DNA of 63,114 nucleotides from an uncultured Gemmiger sp. (GCA_934502625.1 CAKSUQ010000013.1:1-63114); one strand, 5' to 3'. Shown: positions 27,230 through 37,977, counted from the stretch's first letter. Numbers and translations: made by a program. Notes: a model not told the origin generated them from the letters alone.

Positions 27230-28360
27230 TTAAAACTCGATCTTGCCAAACGCGAAATCGTCGCCGTCGTGGATGCGCTCGGTGGTTTTGGGTGCCATCG
27301 GCTTGGCATCCGGGTCACGCGGGCGGTCGGCAAAGTCGCGGCCGGGCACGCTGGAACGGGGGCCGCCGTAGCGCGGGCCGCGGTCATTGCGGTCGCGGCG
27401 GGGTGCGCCGTAGCGGGGCCCACGGCCGCCCTCACGCGGGGGTCTGGGGCCGCGCGGGCCGCGGTTGTCGCGGCGGGGACCGTGCGGGCCGTCACGGCGG
27501 GGGCCGCGCTGGTTGCGGGCATTGTCGCGGTCGGGCAGGTTGCAGGCGTCGGGATCGGTGGAGTACAGCACCACATGGCGGGCGGGGCCGTCACCCTTGC
27601 TCTCGCTGCGCACACCCTCCATATCCGCAACAGCGGTGTGGATGATGTGGCGCTCGTAGGGGTTCATCGGCTCCATCTCATAGTAGCAGCCCGTGCGGAT
27701 GACGCGGTCTGCAATGCGCTTGGCAAGGGCAGAGAGGTCGTCCTCGCGCTTGTTGCGGTAGCCGCCTACATCCAGCCCCAGCTTGACGTAGGGGCCTTCC
27801 ATGCGGTTTACAACGAGGCTGGCGAGGTAGGACAGAGATTCCATCGTCTCGCCGCGGCGGCCGATCAGCGCGCCCATATGCTCGCCGGAGACCTTCAGGA
27901 TAGTGGCAGCGCCCTTCTTGACGGCGCTGAAGGTGAAGTTTTCGACGCCCATCAGGTTGAAGATGGGGGTCAGGTAGTCGACGGCAGCCTGCAGGCGCGG
28001 GTCGGCGGCGATGTCGAGGGGAATCTCGACGTCCTCGCCGGGGACGGGGGCAAGCTCGGCGTCCTCGACCATTTCCTCGACGACCTCTTTCGCGATCTCC
28101 GGGGCGGTCTCGTCCGAGATTTCAACAACCTCGGCGGGTTTTGTGGAAACTTCGGCGGGCTTTTCCTCGGCGACGGGGGCAGCCTCCGGCTCCTCGACCT
28201 TTACGAGGACTTTCGCGGGGATGGTTTTAAACAGCTTACGGGTGGGAAATTCCAGCACTTCGTAGCTGACGTTGATGTCGTCACGGTCAACGCCGAGAGC
28301 CTCGCAAGCGGCCTGTACGGCGGCCTCCACGGTCTTGGCGCTCATTTCCATACTGCGCAT
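27230..28360 (-). CDS. jag: Jag/KhpB RNA-binding protein with Arg-Gly-rich tail
   Basis: The 376-residue protein has a Jag N-terminal domain (about 4-50), an acidic linker (55-118), a KH domain (about 125-200; GEHMGALIGRRGETM at 159-173) and an R3H domain (about 205-265; NPYERHIIH). KhpB proteins bind RNA and affect cell elongation in streptococci. Unusually, residues 285-345 form a tail rich in Arg, Gly and Pro (RGPRRDGPHGPRRDNRGPRG) like disordered RGG RNA-binding tails. The gene is last of the rnpA-yidD-yidC-jag cluster, reading away from the origin. The ATG at 28360 follows GGAGG. Confidence 0.93.
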   Translation of the reverse strand: MRSMEMSAKTVEAAVQAACEALGVDRDDINVSYEVLEFPTRKLFKTIPAKVLVKVEEPEAAPVAEEKPAEVSTKPAEVVEISDETAPEIAKEVVEEMVEDAELAPVPGEDVEIPLDIAADPRLQAAVDYLTPIFNLMGVENFTFSAVKKGAATILKVSGEHMGALIGRRGETMESLSYLASLVVNRMEGPYVKLGLDVGGYRNKREDDLSALAKRIADRVIRTGCYYEMEPMNPYERHIIHTAVADMEGVRSESKGDGPARHVVLYSTDPDACNLPDRDNARNQRGPRRDGPHGPRRDNRGPRGPRPPREGGRGPRYGAPRRDRNDRGPRYGGPRSSVPGRDFADRPRDPDAKPMAPKTTERIHDGDDFAFGKIEF

Positions 28361-28415
28361 ATTGGGGAACCTCCTTCTTAGTTTGTATCTCTATACAGCG
28401 TTTGAATCTTTGTAC

Positions 28416-28524
28416 GTAGGGGCGCACCTATGTGTGCGCCCGTGGATGTTTGCCTGTATCGCGCTTTCCCGGAAAAGGTCTGCACCTTTCAGGTTGGCGG
28501 GCGCACACACAGGTGCGCCCCTAC
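28416..28524. repeat. Facing pair of REP-like palindromes
   Basis: 28416-28441 starts GTAGGGGCGCACC; 28499-28524 is its mirror partner ending GCGCCCCTAC. They lie between jag and yidC with feet outward. Confidence 0.75.
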
Positions 28525-28552
28525 ATCCGGCACATCCAATTTATACAAAAAA

Positions 28553-29572
28553 TCAATCCTTCTTCAGCGGGGTGGTGCGCTCGTCCTTGTAGAGCTCGGC
28601 TTCGCGCTGGCGGGCACGCTCCAAACGCAGCTTGTTGGCCTCGCCCAGCGTGACTTCCTTCTCGATGGTCTTGCCGTTCTGCTCGATGGTGACGGTGTGT
28701 TTTTTCTTCTTCTCGGCGCGCTTGGCGGCCAGCTCGGCCTCATATTGCGCCTTGAACTTTTCGGGGCTGTAGATCTTGTAGGTGATGAACGCCTGCACGA
28801 TCTGGAACAGGTTGGACACGCCGTAGTACAGCGAGAAGCCGACCGGGGCGTTGAAGCAGAAGGTAACGAACATCAGGTTCATGACGAGCATCATGATCTT
28901 CATGCTGCCCTGCATCTGGGCGTCCATGCCGGAGAGCTTCTGGGTGATGAAGTAGCTGACGAACATCGTGACCGTCGCAATGGCGGGGAAGATGGCGATC
29001 GGCGTCAGGTGGAAACCGGGGATATCGCACATATCCATGCCGAAGAAACCGGTGTTGAAGTTCTGGATCTCGGCAACAACGCTGGCGGAGATGACAGACG
29101 GGTCGATGGCCGCGCCGTTGTGGATGGCCTGAATCAGCGCAGTCTGCATCGTGGAAGCGTTGCCCGCAATGCCCAACGCCTCGCATGCTGCCTTGACGGC
29201 GGCGTTGTCCACGCCGAAGATGTAATGCACGGGGTAGTACACAACGCCGAGGAAGCCGAACAGAACCAGCATCGTCAGCAGCATGGGCAGGCAGCCGCCC
29301 ATGGGGTTGAAGCCGTGCTCCTGCTGGAGCTTCATCAGCTCCTCCTGCTGTTTCTGGGGGTCGTTTTTGTACTTCTGCTGAATTTCATTCATCAGTGGCT
29401 GGAAGACCGACATCTTTGCCGAGGACTTCTGCTGATGGATGCTCAGGGGGAAGAGCAGCAGTTTCAGGATGAGGGTGGCAACGATCATCGTTGCCGCGTA
29501 GTTGCCGATGAAGCTGTAGAGGATCTTCACCAGCGGGCCAATCAATATGGCCAGGAAGTACATAAAGTTCAT
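28553..29572 (-). CDS. yidC: Membrane protein insertase YidC/Oxa1
   Basis: The 339-residue insertase integrates membrane proteins alone or with SecYEG. The start at 29572 (MNFMYFLAILIGPLVKILYS) follows AAGGAAAGG; an upstream in-frame ATG has no ribosome site and falls in unrelated sequence. Conserved pieces are the SSAKMSVFQPLMNEIQQKYK coiled loop, the GCLPMLLTMLVLFGFLGVVY helix and the C-terminal pair around FNAPVGFSLYYGVSNLFQIV. The basic, Glu-rich tail from about residue 275 (KRAEKKKKHTVTI) may contact ribosomes. It is a Gram-positive type without the large periplasmic domain. Confidence 0.95.
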   Translation of the reverse strand: MNFMYFLAILIGPLVKILYSFIGNYAATMIVATLILKLLLFPLSIHQQKSSAKMSVFQPLMNEIQQKYKNDPQKQQEELMKLQQEHGFNPMGGCLPMLLTMLVLFGFLGVVYYPVHYIFGVDNAAVKAACEALGIAGNASTMQTALIQAIHNGAAIDPSVISASVVAEIQNFNTGFFGMDMCDIPGFHLTPIAIFPAIATVTMFVSYFITQKLSGMDAQMQGSMKIMMLVMNLMFVTFCFNAPVGFSLYYGVSNLFQIVQAFITYKIYSPEKFKAQYEAELAAKRAEKKKKHTVTIEQNGKTIEKEVTLGEANKLRLERARQREAELYKDERTTPLKKD

Positions 29573-29663
29573 AGCCTTTCCTTCTGTCCCGTCTGCGCCC
29601 GGAACCTTTATTTTTATGTAGGTCTCTGCTGCGCAGTGCAAAGACATGAGAAGCGATGTTAAA

Positions 29664-29808
29664 AGCCTTCCCCTCGTGGGGGAAGGTGGCCGAAGGCCGG
29701 ATGAGGGGCGGCTTTGCCACGATTGCCCCTAAACGGGTTATTGTGGGAAGTCTGCCCCTCATCAGTCAGCGGGCGGAGCCGCTGACAGCTTCCCCCTCAG
29801 GGGAAGCC
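29664..29808. repeat. Long palindromic repeat, copy 2
   Basis: The unit runs GCCTTCCCC to GGGGAAGCC with inner GATGAGGGGC and GCCCCTCATC blocks. Its last base is the first base of the yidD stop codon (complement of CTA, 29808-29810), so the insertion touches the gene end. Confidence 0.85.
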
Positions 29809-30065
29809 TACCCTCGCGTCAGCCTGCGTTCCGGGTTTACCCACATTCCCTTTTCGGGTACCGGGTCATAGCCGAACTTTGCGAAGGGCTGGCAGCGGAG
29901 AAGCCGCCAGATCGTCAGGATCAGGCCTTTTATAAGCCCGTGGGTCGCCAAGGCCTGCATAGCGTACTCGCTGCAGGTGGGGACAAAGCGGCAATGGTGG
30001 CCGAGGTGCGGGCTGATATGCTTTTTATAGCCGCGCAAAAGGGCGATGAGAAGCCGCGCGATCAT
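29808..30065 (-). CDS. yidD: Membrane protein insertion efficiency factor YidD
   Basis: The 85-residue protein carries the family signature GYKKHISPHLGHHCRFVPTC followed by SEYAMQAL and WRLLRCQPFAKFGYDPVP. It is thought to assist YidC-dependent insertion at the membrane surface through an amphipathic helix. Its start overlaps the stop of rnpA by four bases. The stop codon directly abuts a long palindromic repeat. Confidence 0.95.
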   Translation of the reverse strand: MIARLLIALLRGYKKHISPHLGHHCRFVPTCSEYAMQALATHGLIKGLILTIWRLLRCQPFAKFGYDPVPEKGMWVNPERRLTRG

Positions 30066-30424
30066 GGCGCAGGCGTCTCGGCGGGGGCAGCCTTGTCGGG
30101 CAGGCCGGCTTTCGCAAACAGCTTGCCCAGCGTTTTGCTCAGCTGGGTGCTTTTCAAGCGCGGGGTCTGGCCGCGCGCCACCAGTATTATATCATACCCG
30201 CCGATATTTTGCGACAGGTGCTCGGCCAAGGCGGCGCGCATAACGCGCCGGGCGCGGTTGCGCTGCACGGCATGGCCGACCTTTTTCGTGGCCGTCAGCC
30301 CGATGCGGGTATAGCCCAGACGGTTTTTCGCCACGTACAAAACGCAGTGCGGATGCACATAGCTTTTGCCCCGGCCATACACCCGGTTGAACTGCCAGTT
30401 TTTATTTAAAGTGCGGTAACGCAT
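30062..30424 (-). CDS. rnpA: Ribonuclease P protein component
   Basis: The 120-residue protein binds RNase P RNA and helps cut 5' leaders from pre-tRNA. The family signature KKVGHAVQRNRARRVMRAA lies at about residues 47-65, preceded by the FNRVYGRGKS strand. The C-terminus (AGLPDKAAPAETPAP) is a disordered extension. The gene normally follows rpmH closely; here a terminator and repeat element B stand between them. Confidence 0.95.
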   Translation of the reverse strand: MRYRTLNKNWQFNRVYGRGKSYVHPHCVLYVAKNRLGYTRIGLTATKKVGHAVQRNRARRVMRAALAEHLSQNIGGYDIILVARGQTPRLKSTQLSKTLGKLFAKAGLPDKAAPAETPAP

Positions 30425-30440
30425 AGGTGAAGTCCTTTTT

Positions 30441-30662
30441 AGATAAAAGATAAAAGATAAAAGATAAAAAATAAGGTGGAACGCGGCGCTTGCGCACCGC
30501 TTAAAATACTCTGCTGCCGTAGGGGCGCATTCTATATGCGCCCGTGCAGCTTACGGCAGGTACCGCGGGCGGATATGGAATCCGCCCCTACGTTCTGTTT
30601 TGGCCCCTCAGGGCCAAAACTCCACATTTTTTATTATCTATTATCTTTTATCTATTATCTAA
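30441..30662. mobile_element. Repeat-bounded element, copy B (contains two REP-like palindromes)
   Basis: Left arm AGATAAAAGATAAAAGATAA and right arm TTATCTATTATCTTTTATCT flank a core starting GTGGAACGCGGCGC and ending GGCCAAAACTCCAC, i.e. the core of copy A in the other orientation. Two REP-like units (30519-30543 and 30567-30591, feet outward) sit inside it, a nested arrangement. It lies between rpmH and rnpA. Confidence 0.7.
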
Positions 30663-30699
30663 TACTTTTCCTGTTCTGTAAAGATACAATTTGAAAAAA

Positions 30700-30727
30700 G
30701 GGCTGCTGATTTTTCAACCAGCAACCC
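30700..30727 (-). terminator. Terminator after rpmH
   Basis: On the minus strand GGGTTGCTG pairs with CAGCAGCCC (one G-U pair) and is followed by TTTTTT (30694-30699). Confidence 0.85.
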
Positions 30728-30755
30728 TTTTGTTCGCAATATTTCTGATAGTAGA

Positions 30756-30890
30756 TCAGACAGTCAGGCTCTTGCGGCCCTTCGCACGGCGGCGGGCGAT
30801 GACCTTGCGGCCGTTCTTGGTAGCCATGCGGTTCAGGAAACCGTGGACGCGGCTGCGCTGACGCTTCTTGGGCTGGAAAGTACGCTTCAT
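30756..30890 (-). CDS. rpmH: 50S ribosomal protein L34
   Basis: The 44-residue basic protein begins [20 protein letters not shown] and ends [18 protein letters not shown], the full L34 sequence pattern. An AGGAGG-type ribosome site lies before the ATG (30890). Its position next to rnpA and divergent from dnaA is the standard origin arrangement. It has its own terminator, so it is probably transcribed apart from rnpA here. Confidence 0.97.
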   Translation of the reverse strand: MKRTFQPKKRQRSRVHGFLNRMATKNGRKVIARRRAKGRKSLTV

Positions 30891-31058
30891 TTTTCATTCC
30901 TCCTGTTGAAATCCCGGTATGGGCTGTTTGCTCAGGGCTTCACCCATACACTAGGGCAGCCTTGCAGAGTTAGATTATACGCGATTTGCTATCCGTTTGT
31001 CAAGGGGTTTTGCGCAGAATTTTTCGCTCTCGCGTCAAAGAATTGCCGCTACAGACAG

Positions 31059-31150
31059 TTATCCACTACATTTTGTACTATTTACAGTTGAAAAATACAC
31101 TTCTTGTGGAAAACTTTTCTTCTATATTTTTCTTCTAAAAATTTTCAACA
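31059..31150. other. DnaA-box cluster upstream of dnaA
   Basis: The gene-free gap 30891-31291 contains TTATCCACT (31059), minus-strand boxes AGTTGAAAA (31086) and TGTGGAAAA (31105), and TTTTCAACA (31142), with AT-rich sequence at 31114-31200. This matches the upstream half of a bipartite Firmicutes oriC and also sits where DnaA would regulate its own promoter. Confidence 0.75.
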
Positions 31151-31193
31151 ATTTCACCGCAGAAAAAAGCTCCTACTTTATTATATATAGGTG

Positions 31194-31222
31194 TTGTTTA
31201 AAACCCGGTTTTGTGGTATACT
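31194..31222 (+). promoter_or_regulatory. Promoter of dnaA
   Basis: TTGTTT (31194-31199), a 17-base spacer and TATACT (31217-31222) with an extended TGTGG context precede the dnaA start by 70 bases. Confidence 0.6.
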
Positions 31223-31291
31223 GTATGTAGTATTTTTGCGCCCTTCTGCGGCGCTCCATTTATAAACAGGAAGTGGGGAGTAACGAAATTC

Positions 31292-32611
31292 ATGGATTCC
31301 ATCAACGAGGTAATGGAAGCGGTCAAGGCCTATTGCAAGGAGCAGACCTCCGACGCGACCTATGGATTTTACATCAAGGACATCCGTGCGGTCAGCTTTG
31401 AAAATTCCAAGGTCATCACACTGGAGCTGCGCACGGATTTTATCCGCAATATCGTATCCGACCGCTACGCCGCACTGCTGAAGGAGGCCTTCAAGTCGGT
31501 GCTCGGCTTTGACGTCGACATCAACTTTGTGACGGCTGCGCCCGCCGAGGGCGGCGACAAGGCCGACAAGCCGAAGCTGGACGAGAGCTCGCTGCCCAGC
31601 GGGCGCTACGACTTCACCTTTGAAAACTTCATCAAAGGCCCGTCGAACCAGTTTGCGTTTGCGGCCGCGCAGGCCGTCGCAGCGAACCCGTCCGGCGCGT
31701 ACAACCCGCTGTTCATCTACGGGCCGTCTGGCTTGGGCAAGACGCATTTGCTGAACGCCATCAAGATTGAAATCCAGAAAAACCACCCGGATTTCAACAT
31801 CGTTTACGTCGACTGTGAAAAGTTTACGAACGAGACGATCACGGCCATCAAGACGGCCACGATGGAGCAGTTCCGCCAGACCTACCGCAAGGCGGACGTG
31901 CTGCTGATCGACGACATCCAGTTCCTTGCGGGCAAGGAGAGCACGCAGGAGGAATTTTTCCACACCTTCAACACGCTGCACAACGACGGTCGGCAGATCG
32001 TCATCGCGTCCGATCGTCCCGCGAAGGAAATCAAATCGCTGGAGGAGCGTCTGCGCACCCGTTTTGAGTGGGGTCTGACCGCCGACATCCAGCCGCCGGA
32101 TTTCGAGACCCGCGTTGCCATCGTCAAGCGCAAGGCCGAGCTGTTGAATCTCGACCTGCCGAACGACGTGGCCGAGTACATCGCGAATCATCTGAAGCAG
32201 AACATCCGCCAGCTGGAGGGCGCAGTCAAGAAATTGAACGCCTACTACATGCTGGAGGGCATCGAGCCGTGCATCGGCGTAACGACGACGGCCATCAAGG
32301 ATACGCTGAACGACAGCCAGCCGATCCCGGTGACCATTGAAAAGATCCTGAACGAGGTCGCCCGCACCTACAATGTGATGCCGGCGGACATCCGGGGCAA
32401 GAAGCGCAACGCGAACGTGAGCGCGGCGCGGCAGATGACGATGTACATCATCCGCGAGGTGACGGGCATGAGCATGGAGTCCATCGGGCAGGAGTTCCAG
32501 CGCGATCATTCCACGGTGGTCTATTCCATCAAAACGATGGAGGAGAACATCAACCGCGACCAGCACCTGAAGGAAATGTGCAGTGACATCATGAAGAACG
32601 TCCGCACCTAG
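31292..32611 (+). CDS. dnaA: Chromosomal replication initiator protein DnaA
   Basis: The 439-residue AAA+ ATPase binds DnaA boxes and opens the origin. Domain I is residues 1-80, the linker is short (82-105), Walker A is GPSGLGKTH (144-152), Walker B is VLLIDDIQFL, and the C-terminal helix-turn-helix has the signature SAARQMTMYIIREVTGMSME followed by FQRDHSTVVYSIK. The ATG at 31292 has GGGGAG about 12 bases upstream; similarity begins at this codon. All genes to the right run in the same direction away from the origin. Confidence 0.98.
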   Translation: MDSINEVMEAVKAYCKEQTSDATYGFYIKDIRAVSFENSKVITLELRTDFIRNIVSDRYAALLKEAFKSVLGFDVDINFVTAAPAEGGDKADKPKLDESSLPSGRYDFTFENFIKGPSNQFAFAAAQAVAANPSGAYNPLFIYGPSGLGKTHLLNAIKIEIQKNHPDFNIVYVDCEKFTNETITAIKTATMEQFRQTYRKADVLLIDDIQFLAGKESTQEEFFHTFNTLHNDGRQIVIASDRPAKEIKSLEERLRTRFEWGLTADIQPPDFETRVAIVKRKAELLNLDLPNDVAEYIANHLKQNIRQLEGAVKKLNAYYMLEGIEPCIGVTTTAIKDTLNDSQPIPVTIEKILNEVARTYNVMPADIRGKKRNANVSAARQMTMYIIREVTGMSMESIGQEFQRDHSTVVYSIKTMEENINRDQHLKEMCSDIMKNVRT

Positions 32612-32757
32612 TTCCTTTCTTGAAAGAAAGGAACCAAAGAACTTTTAATGTCATGACCCGTGGATGGGATGCGCAGAAATCAACGATATACCAGCAACTA
32701 TTTAACGGGTTATGGGATTGGAATTTCTTTGGTTACTTTCTTTGCAAAGAAAGTAAC
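32611..32757. repeat. Two AAGAAAG-type palindromes after dnaA
   Basis: GTTCCTTTCTT and AAGAAAGGAAC (32611-32634) start at the dnaA stop; GTTACTTTCTTTG and CAAAGAAAGTAAC (32732-32757) end just before the first DnaA box of the next cluster. Together they bracket a 97-base spacer. They belong to the family seen after gyrA and trxA. Confidence 0.7.
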
Positions 32758-32758
32758 T

Positions 32759-33024
32759 TTTTCAACATAGTTTTCAGTTATCAACCGCCGGTATTCCACC
32801 GCGCGTGTTGAAAAACGGCGGAAAATGAGTTTTCCACAAGAACGTCCACAGACTGTTCAAAAGTTTCCACGCGTGATTTTCCGCGGCGGAATCGGAACTT
32901 GCAGAGTTTTCCACGAAATTAACAGCCCCTACTACTACTACTACCAAAGTTAATAGTTTCTGCGAACAGAGCGCAGGTATAAACCCTCTGCAACTACCCC
33001 TAAAGCAGCGACCTTTGTGGAAAA
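32759..33024. other. oriC unwinding region between dnaA and dnaN
   Basis: DnaA-box-like nonamers start at 32759, 32778, 32792, 32806 (minus), 32830, 32863, 32907 and 33016 (minus). The box TTTTCCACG at 32907-32915 is followed by a GC-rich GCCCC and five TAC triplets, TACTACTACTACTAC (32930-32944). Box, GC-cluster and DnaA-trio in this order match the basal unwinding system described for Bacillus subtilis, so strand opening is expected at or just after 32930. The rest of the 32612-33109 gap is without genes. Confidence 0.85.
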
Positions 33025-33109
33025 CCCGAAATATACAAATTGTAGAGTAAATTTTTAAGTTTTTTGCCGAGGCTTTTTTCCAAAAAAGCCGGAAAGAAAG
33101 AGTAAAGCC

Positions 33110-34219
33110 ATGAAATTTGAATGCGAAAAGACGCTGCTTGCCAGCGCCATCGACGGCGTTTCCCGCGCGATCACCAACCGCGCCGCCATCCCCGTGCTGG
33201 AAGGCATCTACATGAAGGCCGAAGGCTTCAGCCTGACGCTGACCGGCTACGATATGGAAATGGGCATCACGACGACTATTGAATGCAACGTGCTTGTACC
33301 CGGTGAAACGGTACTGGATGCGAAACTGCTCAGCGCCATGGTGAACCGTATGCCTGCAGGCGACGTCTGCATCGAGCTGAACGACGAGGGTCAGGCAAAA
33401 ATCAGCGGTGGTGTGGCAGAATTTGAGATTCCTGCGCTGAACGCCAGCGACTATCCCAGCCTGCCCGTGACCGGCGCGGACAACACCATGACTGTCAAGT
33501 GCGGCATGCTGCGCGAGATGATCGAAAAGACCATCTACGCCGTCAGTCAGGACGACAAAAAGCCCGCCCATACCGGCGAGCTCTTCGTCATTGAGCCGGG
33601 CAGCCTGACGATCGTGGCGCTGGACGGCTACCGGTTGGCCATCATCCAGCGCGACGTCGAGTGCAGCCGCGACATCCGCATCATCATCCCGGCCAAGACG
33701 CTGCAGGAGCTGCTGAAGATCATGGGCGGCGCGGACGACGACGTGAAGATCGACGCGAACCGCCGGTATGTCGTCTTCACCTCGAACGGCTACACGATCA
33801 TGAGCCGTTTGATCGAGGGCGACTTCCTCAACTACGAGAGCGTCATCCCGAAGGACAAAAAAACGCGTGTCACCGTTGAATGTAAGACTTTTATCGACAC
33901 GATTGAGCGCGCGTCCCTCATTATCACCGAGCGCCTGAAGAACCCGCTGCGCATCAGCTTCGGAGAGGAGAAGATCACGGTGCGCTGTCAGACCCCGCTG
34001 GGCAAGGTCGTCGATGAGTTCGCACCCGCCCAGATGGAGGGCGACGCCGTCGAGATCGGCTTCAACAACCGCTACCTGCTGGATGCGCTGCGCTACTCGA
34101 AGTGTGAACGGATGGTGCTGGAGATCAACGGCCCCCTGAGCCCGGTCAAGCTGCTGCCGGAGGATGGGAAGGACTTTATCTATCTGGTGCTGCCGGTACG
34201 GTTTAAGAACGAGGGTTGA
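33110..34219 (+). CDS. dnaN: DNA polymerase III beta subunit (sliding clamp)
   Basis: The 369-residue clamp protein forms a ring that holds DNA polymerase on the template. Three repeated clamp domains are visible by spacing, with conserved pieces [20 protein letters not shown] (domain 1), [20 protein letters not shown] (domain 2) and the C-terminal [20 protein letters not shown]. Length is standard. A purine-rich GGAAAGAAAGAG precedes the ATG. It follows oriC and probably shares an operon with the S4 protein, recF and remB. Confidence 0.97.
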   Translation: MKFECEKTLLASAIDGVSRAITNRAAIPVLEGIYMKAEGFSLTLTGYDMEMGITTTIECNVLVPGETVLDAKLLSAMVNRMPAGDVCIELNDEGQAKISGGVAEFEIPALNASDYPSLPVTGADNTMTVKCGMLREMIEKTIYAVSQDDKKPAHTGELFVIEPGSLTIVALDGYRLAIIQRDVECSRDIRIIIPAKTLQELLKIMGGADDDVKIDANRRYVVFTSNGYTIMSRLIEGDFLNYESVIPKDKKTRVTVECKTFIDTIERASLIITERLKNPLRISFGEEKITVRCQTPLGKVVDEFAPAQMEGDAVEIGFNNRYLLDALRYSKCERMVLEINGPLSPVKLLPEDGKDFIYLVLPVRFKNEG

Positions 34220-34221
34220 TT

Positions 34222-34437
34222 ATGGAAAAAATTCGTATTACCACCGAATTTATCAAACTCGATGCTTTGCTGAAGTTCGCCGGTCTGTGCGAGACGGGCG
34301 GCGAGGCCAAAGAGCTGATCCAAGGCGGCGCGGTCAAGGTCAACGGCGAGGTCTGCACGATGCGCGGCAAGAAATGCCGCGCGGGCGACACCGTCGAGCT
34401 GGACGGCCAGACGGTGCAGATCGCGGAGGGCGCGTAA
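34222..34437 (+). CDS. yaaA: S4-domain RNA-binding protein, YaaA type
   Basis: The 71-residue protein is a single S4 domain ([40 protein letters not shown]). This gene occupies the standard place between dnaN and recF in Firmicutes, where YaaA is linked to ribosome assembly. The ATG at 34222 with GAGG upstream is used; a TTG six bases before overlaps the dnaN stop. Its stop overlaps the recF start by one base. Confidence 0.9.
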   Translation: MEKIRITTEFIKLDALLKFAGLCETGGEAKELIQGGAVKVNGEVCTMRGKKCRAGDTVELDGQTVQIAEGA

Positions 34438-35528
34438 TGCGCTTAACGCACCTAGAATTAAAGGATCATCGCAATATTGTCCATGCGGAATTGACGCCTG
34501 ACCCACATTTGACCGTGCTGTGCGGCCCCAACGGGCAGGGCAAAACGAACCTGCTGGAGGCCATCTGGCTGCTGACCGGCGGCAAGAGCTTCCGCGGGGC
34601 AAAGGACGCCGAGCTGATCCGCCGCGGGCAGGAGTTCTCGGTCATCGAGGGCGCGTTTGAGACACAGGACGCCGAAAAATCCATCCGCCTGACCGTGGGC
34701 AGCAAGGGCAGCCAGCGGCCGGGGCGCACCGGCAAGCTGAACGGCGCAGACATTGGCCGTGCCGCTGCGCTGGCAGGCAATTTTCAGGCCGTCGTGTTCG
34801 AGCCGGATCTGCTGAGCCTTGTAAAAGGCGGCCCCGACGGGCGGCGGCGGTTTCTTGACTCGGCACTGTGTCAGGTGTATCGGCCGTACTTGGTGGCGCT
34901 GCGGCGCTATATGCGCTTGACCGCGCAGAAGAATGCGCTGCTGAAAAGCTACGATATAACGCCGAACGGCGGCATGCTGCTGGACACCTACGACGAGCAG
35001 CTGGCCGAGTACGGCGCGCTGATCATGGAACACCGCTGCAAGTTTCTGGCTGCGGTGTCGCCCATCGCGGCGCAGAATTACCGGGATATTTCCCACGGCG
35101 CCGAGACACTGGAGCTGCACTATCAGATGTGTACCGAAACGCCGACCGCCGCCGCGCTGACCGAAAAGCTGCACGCCATACGCCCCGCCGAGCTGCGCGC
35201 GGGGTTCTGCTTGGCGGGGCCGCACCGCGAGGACTTGGAAATTTTGCTGGACGGCCAGCCCGCCCGCATCTTTGGCAGCCAAGGCCAGCAGCGCAGCTGC
35301 GTGCTGGCGCTGAAGCTGGCCGAGGCCACCGTCGTGGGGGAACTGTTCGGCGAGCACCCGGTGCTTTTGCTGGACGATGTGCTGAGTGAGCTGGACGACG
35401 AGAGGCAGACCTATCTGCTGACCCGCATGGGCGAGCACCAGACCATCGTCACGACCTGCGACACTGCCGCATTTTCAAGGACGAATGGCAAAATCGTGAT
35501 GGTGAAGGGCGGAGAAGTGACGGAGTAG
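34437..35528 (+). CDS. recF: DNA replication and repair protein RecF
   Basis: The 363-residue SMC-like ATPase helps load RecA at gaps. Walker A is GPNGQGKTNLLEAI (about 30-43), the signature is FGSQGQQRSCVLALKLAEA, and Walker B is VLLLDDVLSELDDERQ. RNIVHAEL at the start is the family's KNY(R)N-type motif. The ATG overlaps the stop of the S4 gene, showing tight coupling. Confidence 0.97.
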   Translation: MRLTHLELKDHRNIVHAELTPDPHLTVLCGPNGQGKTNLLEAIWLLTGGKSFRGAKDAELIRRGQEFSVIEGAFETQDAEKSIRLTVGSKGSQRPGRTGKLNGADIGRAAALAGNFQAVVFEPDLLSLVKGGPDGRRRFLDSALCQVYRPYLVALRRYMRLTAQKNALLKSYDITPNGGMLLDTYDEQLAEYGALIMEHRCKFLAAVSPIAAQNYRDISHGAETLELHYQMCTETPTAAALTEKLHAIRPAELRAGFCLAGPHREDLEILLDGQPARIFGSQGQQRSCVLALKLAEATVVGELFGEHPVLLLDDVLSELDDERQTYLLTRMGEHQTIVTTCDTAAFSRTNGKIVMVKGGEVTE

Positions 35529-35531
35529 CGT

Positions 35532-35792
35532 ATGTATTTTCACGCAGGACAGGATTTTGTAATGAATACGCGGGACGTCATCGGCGTGTTTGATCTGGAC
35601 ACGGCCGGGGCGTCACGGCGGACGGAGGAATATTTCCGCCATGCCGAGGAAGAGGGCGCGGTCGTTGATCTGTGCGCCCCCGGCACCCTGCCCAAGAGCT
35701 TCATGGTCACCGATTTCCCCGACGAGACCGTCTATATCAGCCAGCTTTCGCCCGCCGCGTTGAAGAAGAGGGCGGAAAAATTAGAATTTTAA
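35532..35792 (+). CDS. remB: DUF370/RemB-like regulator
   Basis: The 86-residue protein begins MYFHAGQDFVMNTRDVIGVF and carries a short DUF370-type region. In B. subtilis the corresponding gene between recF and gyrB (yaaB/remB) is linked to matrix regulation with RemA. The gene starts three bases after the recF stop, so cotranscription is expected. The C-terminal VYISQLSPAALKKRAEKLE is a helix rich in charge. Confidence 0.88.
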   Translation: MYFHAGQDFVMNTRDVIGVFDLDTAGASRRTEEYFRHAEEEGAVVDLCAPGTLPKSFMVTDFPDETVYISQLSPAALKKRAEKLEF

Positions 35793-35820
35793 AATTATGG
35801 CTGCCGTTTATTTTTGATTT

Positions 35821-35892
35821 GTAGGGAGGGGTCTTGACCCCTCCGCATACAGGCAGCCACGTAAACACGGAGGGGTCAAGACCCCTCCTTAC
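35821..35892. repeat. Facing pair of REP-like palindromes
   Basis: 35821-35844 opens GTAGGGAGGGGTC; 35869-35892 is the mirror unit ending CCCCTCCTTAC. The stem AGGGGTC-TTGACCCCT is the same as at 13821 and 62959. Confidence 0.75.
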
Positions 35893-35918
35893 AGAACATC
35901 CATAAAAGGGATGTATAG

Positions 35919-37934
<2,016 letters not shown>

Positions 37935-37953
37935 TACATCATACGCCGCCCAT

Positions 37954-37977
37954 GTAGGGGCCGGGCATGCCCGGCCC
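37954..37977 (+). repeat. REP palindrome, left flank of the RAYT gene
   Basis: GTAG foot followed by the perfect palindrome GGGCCGGGCATGCCCGGCCC, 41 bases before the RAYT start. Confidence 0.85.
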
